Origin: Tenacibaculum tangerinum
Lineage (GTDB): Bacteria; Bacteroidota; Bacteroidia; Flavobacteriales; Flavobacteriaceae
Reading direction: 5' to 3'
Length of the DNA stretch: 64,000 nt
Assembly (NCBI RefSeq): GCF_029853675.1
Contig: NZ_CP122539.1
Location: forward strand, 2,499,001-2,563,000
Numbering within the stretch: position 1 is the first letter of the stretch; every line of letters begins with the position of its first letter. The translations under genes and the position numbers were made by a program. The notes under the pieces are model-generated. The model saw only the letters and a program-made list of their open reading frames with translations. It did not search any database and was not told the origin of the DNA. Shown here piece after piece: positions 17,941 to 25,254 of this stretch.

Positions 17941-18378
17941 TCACTCTATAGACAAGTACATCGGCTTGCTCTCTAATAAACACTCTTTACATATAGAAAT
18001 TATTTTATAAAAATCTGACACTTGCCTACTTATAGGCTTTGTTAAAGAAAGACATAAACGATATTCTTGTCCTTTCCATTCAATTACTTCATTTATCGGA
18101 CCTCCTGCTTCAGGAATACTCTCAATATCTGGAAGTTTGTTCTCTAACTCCCTTTCAAAAACTTTTTGAATCTGTTTAATTTGTTTATTACCCAATTCTC
18201 TATCTCTAAAACTTTCATCTACTTCATCGTTTATAACCTCTCTTAGTAAATCTTTATAGAAGGAAACCCAAAAATCTGCAGGACTTCCTATTGAAAAATG
18301 TTTATTATTATTTTTCAAAAACTCATTAAAATAATCCTTATCATAAAAACTAACATTACTTATTAATACTTCACTCAT
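17941..18378 (-). CDS. Putative immunity protein of cassette 3
   Basis: 145 aa, soluble, acidic (MSEVLISNVSFYDKDYFNEF...). It starts 3 bases after the toxin tip, the immunity position. Two Cys near the C-terminus (ICKEC). No family recognised. Confidence 0.65.
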   Translation of the reverse strand: MSEVLISNVSFYDKDYFNEFLKNNNKHFSIGSPADFWVSFYKDLLREVINDEVDESFRDRELGNKQIKQIQKVFERELENKLPDIESIPEAGGPINEVIEWKGQEYRLCLSLTKPISRQVSDFYKIISICKECLLESKPMYLSIE

Positions 18379-18381
18379 AAC

Positions 18382-19403
18382 TTATTCTTTTAAAAACTTT
18401 ATTATTACTTCATCAGGAGTAATATCCTGTGTAGGTCTATACCAAACTTTAGTAAACCCATTTTCCTTTGCCCATTTCCCTGTAAATGTTTCGAAAGCTG
18501 ATATTTCTACATTATTATTGTTTTTAGACATCGCTTGCCAAAACTTTTTCAAATTAATCGATTCTCCACCATAGGTCTTATACAAATCATCATCTTTTAA
18601 CCATACACCAAAATTACCATCTACCTTACCAAAATTAGAGTGGTTTTTAAAAAATGCTAAAGAGTCGTCTAATACTATTTTTCCAATTCCAGTCACTTCA
18701 TCGGTAATTTTTGTTGGAATAAATAAGTCTCCGTATAGTATTTTTTCTCCTTCTTTTACAGGTAGATTATAGGGGTTAGATTTTTCAAATAACGAAACTT
18801 CTAAATGAACATTTCTTTTATTGTTATTCAATTTCAAGGAGTAAATTAAATTATTGTTTTTAAGGTTTCTCGTTAATTCTCCAACTTTTTTACCTAAAGT
18901 ATTTACTAAACTTAACTTTACAGGAGCTCCATTTTTTCCTAACTTACCTAAATCATCTATGTTTGAAACGTTTAATTTTTCCCTTTTAGATAATTTAATT
19001 AACTCATCCAAATACTTTCTTGCATCGGTATCACTTAGGTTTTTTAGTTTTTCAGCAAGCTCTTCAACTTCTTTTTTAGTGCCTCTAAAAGTTCTTTACC
19101 GTCTTTTACTAAAGCATACACATTGTCTCCTATAGGTACAGGAATCCCACTTGCTAAGACAGGTGGTTGGGGTACTTTTTTAATCGTTACACCTAATTTT
19201 TCAAAAATAGTATAGACCTCATCCGAAAAAGTTCTGACTGCTTTAGACAAGCCTTCAAAAAACTCCCCTATCCATTTTTTAAGGTCGTTTAAATGTTTGG
19301 GAATATTTTTTATAAAATCGGCAATCACCTCTGCCAGTTTTACAAAAGTATCGATACCAAACTTAAATGTCTTTTCTATTAACTTGCCAGCATTGTTAGC
19401 CAC
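18382..19403 (-). pseudogene. Cassette 3: orphan toxin, frameshifted, unknown tip
   Basis: Two frames must be joined. 19044-19403 (from a GTG) repeats the head toxin from NAGKLIEKTFKFGIDTF to KDGKEL; at 19087-19090 there are four As where the head gene has five, and the frame shifts. The tip resumes as TDARKYLDELIKLSKREKLN and continues to 18382. The tip (VYRPTQD-like end, FGVWLKDDDLYKTYGG) contains no motif I recognise. An in-frame TAA lies just upstream of the shared region and there is no ATG. Confidence 0.75.
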
Positions 19404-19494
19404 TTTTGCGGGTATTTCAGCTAGGGCTTTGTACGAGCGTAAGTTTTCTTTTACCGCTTTTGCAATCGTTTCTGTGCCTATCGTTTAAGAAAAA

Positions 19495-19614
19495 ACAATT
19501 GTTTTCAAAAGCAACAAAAAACTACCTTAATTTTTATACTAAGGTAGTTTTTAAGTTTAGTCTTGTTTTGCTTATCATCCTTGGCACCGATTACAAATCC
19601 GAGCTATCGGGTAT
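19495..19614. repeat. Cassette boundary repeat, copy 2
   Basis: Same order as copy 3: CAAAAGCAACAAAAAACTAC, hairpin, then CTTGGCACCGATTACAAATC. It follows the endonuclease V-like gene and precedes cassette 3. Confidence 0.8.
19520..19550. terminator. terminator within boundary repeat 2
   Basis: AACTACCTTA / TAAGGTAGTT stem flanked by A5 and T5 runs, so it can work in both directions. Confidence 0.65.
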
Positions 19615-19686
19615 CATTAAATAATGGATATCTACTTTTTTATTATTCATAATATTTTATCAAAAAGATAGCTTTTAATGTCGCTA

Positions 19687-20196
19687 TTAATTTCTCGTTT
19701 TTTGGTCTACTATTTTTAAAATATCGGGGATTCTATAGTTTCCTTTCATTGTAAGAATGTTGTTTTTTGCTTTGTCAATATCGTAACCAATAGATGAAAC
19801 GTATAATGGTTTCTTACTTTCTCCTCTGTAAATGGGAAAAGAGACCTTTTCGGTATTGTGAAATTTGTTTTTTGCAACGCCGATAACAGGGACTTTTTCT
19901 CCCAACGCTTTCCATAAATATCCACCCAAACCCAGCTCTTTTTGGTTATTTGTATAGCAATGCCCATCAACTATAATAGCCTCTAAGTTATTCATATCGA
20001 CTAAGGTTAACAGCTTTAAAATACAAGGAAGTTCTCGTTTGTAAAAACTTCCTGATTGGTATGCCTCTACTTCCTCTTTAATCGTTATAATTATCTCTTT
20101 TGGAGTTTTGTCTTGCCATGAAAACAAAGCACCAACTACCTTGGCGCTTTGCTCATAATAATAAACATCTATGGCTAGTAATAACTCTTTACTCAT
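19687..20196 (-). CDS. Endonuclease V-like protein in cassette 2
   Basis: 169 aa from ATG 20196 (MSKELLLAIDVYYYE); an earlier ATG at 20214 lies inside the upstream gene. Endonuclease V hallmarks are visible: the first Asp in AIDVYY, a Glu in GSFYKRELPCIL (E. coli Nfi has a similar FLSFREYPAL), the second Asp in IIVDGHCYTN, then LGLGGYLW and VIGVAKNKF. Endonuclease V nicks nucleic acid next to inosine, the product of adenine deamination. The start overlaps the MORN gene by 8 bases, so the two are coupled, and both sit behind a deaminase-like toxin. The role may be immunity or clean-up of deaminated bases; this is inferred. Confidence 0.75.
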   Translation of the reverse strand: MSKELLLAIDVYYYEQSAKVVGALFSWQDKTPKEIIITIKEEVEAYQSGSFYKRELPCILKLLTLVDMNNLEAIIVDGHCYTNNQKELGLGGYLWKALGEKVPVIGVAKNKFHNTEKVSFPIYRGESKKPLYVSSIGYDIDKAKNNILTMKGNYRIPDILKIVDQKTRN

Positions 20197-20584
20197 CGGT
20201 ATATCCATATTCATCTATTGTTGGCATTCCTGTACAACGAGCAACTGAGTTATATAAGGCTTTTGTATTCACAAAACCTCCATCGGTTTGTTCTCCTTTG
20301 TCATCATATTCGTAAAAAACTACCGAAGAAGCTCCATACCTTAAAGATTCGTATTCTATTTTTCCGTTTTCGTGATAATCTACCGCCCAACCCATGGTTT
20401 GCCCATCTACATATTCCTGTTCAGAAGCTACAAATCCATTATCATGGTAAGCAAACACTACAAACCCTGTAAAAGGTCTCCCTTTGTACCAAAACTCCAC
20501 TCCCGTATACTTTCCAGACCCCTTAGCTTCTAAGTCTTCATAAAACATCCTTGTTTTTTCTGATCTTTTTAATTCTTGATTCAT
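20189..20584 (-). CDS. MORN-repeat (YwqK-like) immunity candidate in cassette 2
   Basis: 131 aa with MORN-type repeats: GVEFWYKGRPFTGFVVF, YHDNGFVASEQEYVDG and YHENGKIEYESLRYG. YwqK-family MORN proteins are described as antitoxins of YwqJ-type toxins in Bacillus. It lies 9 bases after the toxin and overlaps the endonuclease V-like gene by 8 bases. Confidence 0.75.
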   Translation of the reverse strand: MNQELKRSEKTRMFYEDLEAKGSGKYTGVEFWYKGRPFTGFVVFAYHDNGFVASEQEYVDGQTMGWAVDYHENGKIEYESLRYGASSVVFYEYDDKGEQTDGGFVNTKALYNSVARCTGMPTIDEYGYTDE

Positions 20585-20593
20585 AATACTTTT

Positions 20594-21679
20594 TTAAATA
20601 AATTTTTCTAAAAACCTGATACCATGAGTAATAAAATTACAATCTCCACATCTAACCATTACATCATTATACAATAAATTCCTATTAAACCCTATCAGTT
20701 CTTTTAATATATCATTACTAATCTTATGCCCCTTCGCTTCCATCTTCCATAAAAGTTCATTCAAAGATAACACTTCAGCATGAATTCCTGGTAAGTCTCC
20801 TGTTCTTCTCCATCTGTAGTTTGCAGAATGCTTTATTCCGTTGTGAAAATCTCCTAATTTTTCAAAATGTATACTTAGTCTTTTTTCTATAAACGGGTGC
20901 ATATCATATTTGATGTGTCCTTCTGAAAGAAAATACTTATAAATTTTTTTAATATCCTCCAAAGAAGATTTCTGTCTATTTATATTGTTTTTTGATAAAA
21001 ACTTTTCTAACTTTTTATTTGGAAAATTCGTGTGTAATATAACCTCTTTAATATGCTTTTTACTTCTTATCCCAGAAACCAAAACTATATCTCTAAGTTT
21101 ATTATTAGAAGATGTAGTATTTCTAATACCTCTTACTCGTCTTGTAACTTTACTATATAAATCTACTCCTTTTTCGCCAAATAAAAGTCTTATTTCATCA
21201 ATTTCGAGCAAAAAAGGTTTTCTGTATTTATATCCTTTTTTATACGCTTCTTCTAAAGTAATTAACACATTACTTAACTCATCCAAATACTTTCTTGCAT
21301 CGGTATCACTTAGGTTTTTTAGTTTTTCAGCAAGCTCTTCAACTTCTTTTTTAGTGCCTCTAAAAAGTTCTTTACCGTCTTTTACTAAAGCATACACATT
21401 GTCTCCTATAGGTACAGGAATCCCACTTGCTAAGACAGGTGGTTGGGGTACTTTTTTAAGGGTTACGCCTAACTTTTCAAAAATAGTATAGGCCTCCTCC
21501 GAAAAAGTTCTGACTGCTTTAGACAAGCCTTCAAAAAACTCCCCTATCCATTTTTTAAGGTCGTTTAAATGTTTGGGAATATTTTTTATAAAATCGGCAA
21601 TCACCTCTGCCAGTTTTACAAAAGTATCGATACCAAACTTAAATGTCTTTTCTATTAACTTGCCAACATTGTCAGCCAC
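20594..21679 (-). CDS. Cassette 2: orphan toxin with deaminase-like tip
   Basis: 361 codons from a GTG that is Val in the head toxin; the frame runs upstream to a TAA near 21757 without an ATG. Residues 1-115 are nearly identical to the head toxin, including DLKKWIGEFFEGLSKAVRTF and YALVKDGKELFRGTKKEVEE; the five-A run at 21362-21366 is intact, so this cassette is not frameshifted. The tip ends with PGIHAEVLSLNELLWKME and VRCGDCNFITHG: HAE and CxxC, the zinc site of deaminase-fold toxins. The exact deaminase family is uncertain. A MORN gene and an endonuclease V-like gene follow. Confidence 0.75.
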   Translation of the reverse strand: MADNVGKLIEKTFKFGIDTFVKLAEVIADFIKNIPKHLNDLKKWIGEFFEGLSKAVRTFSEEAYTIFEKLGVTLKKVPQPPVLASGIPVPIGDNVYALVKDGKELFRGTKKEVEELAEKLKNLSDTDARKYLDELSNVLITLEEAYKKGYKYRKPFLLEIDEIRLLFGEKGVDLYSKVTRRVRGIRNTTSSNNKLRDIVLVSGIRSKKHIKEVILHTNFPNKKLEKFLSKNNINRQKSSLEDIKKIYKYFLSEGHIKYDMHPFIEKRLSIHFEKLGDFHNGIKHSANYRWRRTGDLPGIHAEVLSLNELLWKMEAKGHKISNDILKELIGFNRNLLYNDVMVRCGDCNFITHGIRFLEKFI

Positions 21680-21771
21680 TTTTGCGGGTAGTTCAGCTAG
21701 GGCTTTGTACGAGCGTAAGGTTTCTTTGACCGCTTTTGCAATCGTTACTGTGCCTATCGTTTAAGAAAAAA

Positions 21772-21893
21772 CAATTGCTTTCAAAAGCAACAAAAAACTA
21801 CCTTAATTTTTATACTAAGGTAGTTTTTAAGTTTAGTCTTGTTTTGCTTATCATCCTTGGCACGGATTACAAATCCGCACTATCGGGTGCTTC
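21772..21893. repeat. Cassette boundary repeat, copy 1
   Basis: CTTTCAAAAGCAACAAAAAAC, hairpin 21795-21826, then TTGGCACGGATTACAAATCC. It separates the immunity gene of the full-length toxin from the first displaced cassette. Confidence 0.8.
21795..21826. terminator. terminator within boundary repeat 1
   Basis: AAAACTACCTTA / TAAGGTAGTTTT stem; ends the head operon and probably insulates cassette 2. Confidence 0.65.
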
Positions 21894-21903
21894 TAAATAA
21901 TAA

Positions 21904-22368
21904 TTAATACGGTTCTTCTCTCCATTCTTTGACATCTGGATGCCATTCTTTAGTATCAGAATAATCTTCCATAATTACTTTTTCTATACCTGTTTTAAAA
22001 TCCTCTGACATTAATGTAGGAAAGTCTCCTACCATATATACTTTTCCTTCCAAGTCACACTCTAATGCTGCTGAATCTAAATGATAATCCGCTAAAGGAA
22101 AAGTCATAATATCACCATAATATCTTGGATTATCTAAACTTTCCTCTATCTCATAAAAGCCTGAAGGGATAACCGTAAAATCTAAAAATGCTTTTGCAAA
22201 TTCAGTATCAGTCTCTACTTTTAAATCTCCGTATTCATATAAAAACTCCTTTAAAAATTCTGGGTACTCGTTAAATCTTGGTATTTTGTCGAAAGTTTCT
22301 TGTACATTTCTACCTTCATACCAACCAGCTTTTTTAAATAATTCTTGCACTTCTTTTTTAAACTTCAT
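21904..22368 (-). CDS. SUKH-3 family immunity protein of the head toxin
   Basis: 154 aa. KKAGWYEGRNVQETFDKI near the start is the SUKH-3 signature; FLKEFLYEYGDL and the later VYMVGDFPTLM fit the fold. SUKH-3 proteins often guard against YwqJ-type deaminases, which is the tip of the toxin ending 11 bases upstream. Confidence 0.8.
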   Translation of the reverse strand: MKFKKEVQELFKKAGWYEGRNVQETFDKIPRFNEYPEFLKEFLYEYGDLKVETDTEFAKAFLDFTVIPSGFYEIEESLDNPRYYGDIMTFPLADYHLDSAALECDLEGKVYMVGDFPTLMSEDFKTGIEKVIMEDYSDTKEWHPDVKEWREEPY

Positions 22369-22379
22369 AATTTTTATTT

Positions 22380-24941
22380 TTAAAAAATTTCTTTAATGTT
22401 AAAATATTCTAAGAGAGGATTACAAGAGTCACAAGCACTTTTATGTAACCCGTGCGCTAATTTACTTTTCTCTGAATTATATATCCTTTTTGCTTTAGAA
22501 ACCACATCGGCAAAAGCAACTCTTGCTTGTTCTATCGATATACTATTATTTTTAATTCCTAATGATTTTTCTACTTGAAATAACCATTCAGAAATATTAT
22601 TCGGCTCTGCACATCTCCCATGGTTTTTCCTTTTATATATTTTTGGGTACTTACTTTTAGCAATTACTTCTAACCATTCATCCACTAGTTTATGTCTACT
22701 ATTTCTTATTTCTTTTCTACTCAATCCTTTAGATGAATAACTTACAATAGTTTTTAATTTCCCATTAATTGTTCCCTCTAAAATTGCAGCAGCTCCAGGT
22801 CTTCTATCTATATGAATTTGCAAAGCTTCATCAACAAATATATCAAGTTTTAAAAGTCCTTGTTTACTTATTTTAATGGATTTTTTTGCTTTTTGTAAAA
22901 CCCTCTTAATGAGTTTATTTTGTTTTTTCTCATCAATCTTATCTAAAAGCTTTGAAAATTCCTCTACTTCCTTTTTAGTGCCTCTAAAAAGTTCTTTACC
23001 GTCTTTTACTAAAGCATACACATTGTCTCCTATAGGTACAGGAATCCCACTTGCTAAGACAGGTGGTTGGGGTACTTTTTTAATCGTTACACCTAACTTT
23101 TCAAAAATAGTATAGACCTCATCCGAAAAAGTTCTGACTGCTTTAGACAAGCCTTCAAAAAACTCCCCTATCCATTTTTTAAGGTCGCTTAAATGTTTGG
23201 GAATATTTTTTATAAAATCGGCAATCACCTCTGCCAGTTTTACAAAAGTATCGATACCAAACTTAAATGTCTTTTCTATTAACTTGCCAACATTGTCAGC
23301 CACTTTTGCGGGTATTTCAGCTAGGGCTTTGTACGAGCGTAAGGTTTCTTTGACCGCTTTTGCAATCGTTCCTGTACCTCCTGTTAAAAAGAACATGGCT
23401 ATCTCTGAAGCAATAAACCCTGCTATCAATCCGATGTAATAGCCTAAAGCACCGGGGTCTATACGTACTTTTGTATCAGACGCTAAAAAGCGTACTAAAA
23501 GTTTAGCCGTTTCTATAGGTACACTGGCTAAAAAGCCAACAACCGCCTTTAGATTCTCTAAACTAAACAGCGCTACAAAACCATCGATAAGGTTTTCAAA
23601 ACTCTCTGCAAAAAGACTTAGGTAACTCGCTGGATTTTCAAAGAACGTACTGCTTTGTATGGCTGCGTTGAGCACATCGAACAGCATGGCTAAAATATCA
23701 ACAAACGATTTAATAAACTCAATAATGCTATTAATGAGTCCAACGATGAGTCCGTTAATATACTCATATAAATCTACTAAATAGTTCGATACTTCCTTAA
23801 AAAAATCTTGCAATAGTTTAGGAATGGCATCTAATACTTCTATAAACTTGCTGATATCAAACGGTATCAACTTAGCAAATTGTCTTTTGGTAAGCAACAA
23901 CTTTGCTATAGAGCTAGCTTGTGTAGCTACTGGTTGTAGGTGTGTTTTGTACACCTCGTTGCTAAATTTTTCTGCATCAAACAAACGATCTTTTCCTCGT
24001 AATTTGGGTAGTAACGGATCGTAGGCAGCGCCTGATTTATCTTTAAAAGCGGTATTCCAACGTTGTTCCTTTAATTTAAGTTCGTTTATTTGCCTACTGG
24101 TATTTTTTAAATCACCTGAGATGTCGGTAAAAACCTCATTAGCAGACCATCGTATAATTTTTCCTCCTTTGAGGAACTTTTTGGTGACCAACAAATAAAA
24201 TAGGCTGTCTTTTGTTGCTAACTCTTCTCGTACCATTTCAGAAAAGTCATTGGCTTGTACTTCTACTCCAAAAGCACGCGCTACTTTGGCAAGGGTAAAC
24301 CTATCTACTTCGGGTAAGGTTTGTACGTTTTTTCCTTTGTGAATTCTAAATACAGTACCCAAGGCATTGGTGCCCCCACCAGACTCTATAAACACGACTA
24401 TTTGGTGTGGATTGACTTTGGTAATGCGTTGATATGCCCTTTCTAGCTTTGCACCATTATCGGATACAAATAGGGTAATAAACGCATCGTATTCGATACT
24501 GATTTCTTCTTTCGTTTTTGACTTTGAGCTGTTCTGAATCTCGAAAAAAGTTTCTTCTTTAAGGATGTCTCCCCAAAGCTTTATATAAAACTTTTCATGG
24601 ATTTTATAATAGGAAATGACTCCTAGATTAAAATCGTAATATGATTCTATAAAAGCTGTGTTCTCTGGACTGATATCATAATCAAAGTCATTAACGATTT
24701 CACCTACAGGTTGCGGATTCTCTTGCAAAAAGAAATCGCCATACTCTCCTGATAAAGTGCTGTTGATATGTAAAAACCACTTGTTGGGATTTTGTACTCC
24801 TTTTTCTATTTCTACATAGATATTGGGACTCGGATTTTCTGTTTCCTTTATTTTTTGTTGCTGAACATCTGAAAACACCACCAAACCTTCAAAATTGGTT
24901 TTGTGTTTAAAGTGTTTGCTTCCGTATTCATGGGCATGCAT
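22380..24941 (-). CDS. Full-length polymorphic toxin with YwqJ-like deaminase C-terminus
   Basis: 853 aa from ATG 24941 (MHAHEYGSKHFKHK). Residues 1-350 are an N-terminal region I do not recognise, without a signal peptide. Residues about 380-560 hold hydrophobic stretches (GLIVGLINSIIEFI, GYYIGLIAGFIASEIAMFFL). From about residue 530 (GTIAKAVKETLRSYKAL to KKEVEE) comes the segment repeated in the displaced cassettes. The tip has RPGAAAILEG, NHGRCAEPNNISEWL and CDSCNPLLEYF: HGxCAE plus CxxC, as in the YwqJ deaminase family. Nucleic acid deamination in a competitor cell is the likely action. It is the only member of the array with a normal start. Confidence 0.8.
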   Translation of the reverse strand: MHAHEYGSKHFKHKTNFEGLVVFSDVQQQKIKETENPSPNIYVEIEKGVQNPNKWFLHINSTLSGEYGDFFLQENPQPVGEIVNDFDYDISPENTAFIESYYDFNLGVISYYKIHEKFYIKLWGDILKEETFFEIQNSSKSKTKEEISIEYDAFITLFVSDNGAKLERAYQRITKVNPHQIVVFIESGGGTNALGTVFRIHKGKNVQTLPEVDRFTLAKVARAFGVEVQANDFSEMVREELATKDSLFYLLVTKKFLKGGKIIRWSANEVFTDISGDLKNTSRQINELKLKEQRWNTAFKDKSGAAYDPLLPKLRGKDRLFDAEKFSNEVYKTHLQPVATQASSIAKLLLTKRQFAKLIPFDISKFIEVLDAIPKLLQDFFKEVSNYLVDLYEYINGLIVGLINSIIEFIKSFVDILAMLFDVLNAAIQSSTFFENPASYLSLFAESFENLIDGFVALFSLENLKAVVGFLASVPIETAKLLVRFLASDTKVRIDPGALGYYIGLIAGFIASEIAMFFLTGGTGTIAKAVKETLRSYKALAEIPAKVADNVGKLIEKTFKFGIDTFVKLAEVIADFIKNIPKHLSDLKKWIGEFFEGLSKAVRTFSDEVYTIFEKLGVTIKKVPQPPVLASGIPVPIGDNVYALVKDGKELFRGTKKEVEEFSKLLDKIDEKKQNKLIKRVLQKAKKSIKISKQGLLKLDIFVDEALQIHIDRRPGAAAILEGTINGKLKTIVSYSSKGLSRKEIRNSRHKLVDEWLEVIAKSKYPKIYKRKNHGRCAEPNNISEWLFQVEKSLGIKNNSISIEQARVAFADVVSKAKRIYNSEKSKLAHGLHKSACDSCNPLLEYFNIKEIF

Positions 24942-25254
24942 AATTTTTGTGTTTTACGTGTTACATGAACTACCCCGATGCAAGCATACTGGGTATTCAA
25001 AAAAATTAGTTAAGAATTTCAAGGCAAGCCTTTGATAGTTAAATTCTTGGCTATCGCCTTGCGATTAAAAACAAACCTTTCCCAACCCTCCTCACAACAC
25101 CAAGAGGAGGGGATAAAAACATCGTAAAAATGTTCGTTGAATTTTACGGGAAAGATTTGTGACTGTGTGTAAAGAAGAGACTGCCTAAAAAAGCGATTAT
25201 CCTGAATGCTTAAAAAATAATTGGCTGGTTTTTAGGTACAGTCTCTTACTGCAC
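24942..25254. other. 313-bp gap between the toxin genes, rich in inverted repeats
   Basis: No gene seen. It contains ACAAACCTTTCCC (25072-25084) paired with GGGAAAGATTTGT (25149-25161), inside which CCCTCCTC pairs with GAGGAGGG, and a further long stem at 25175-25247. It may attenuate transcription between the 1189-aa gene and the toxin. Confidence 0.55.
25175..25247 (-). terminator. large hairpin after the 1189-aa gene
   Basis: AAGAGACTGCCTAAAAA pairs with TTTTTAGGTACAGTCTCTT (one bulge). It starts 8 bases after the stop at 25255. The A/T runs are inside the stem, so termination would not be classical. Confidence 0.4.

Noticed and set aside
16632..21679. GTG codons of the displaced cassettes as true starts
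   Set aside because: The same GTG is an internal Val codon in the head gene, and all copies follow an in-frame TAA; kept as frame limits only, not as evidence of expression.
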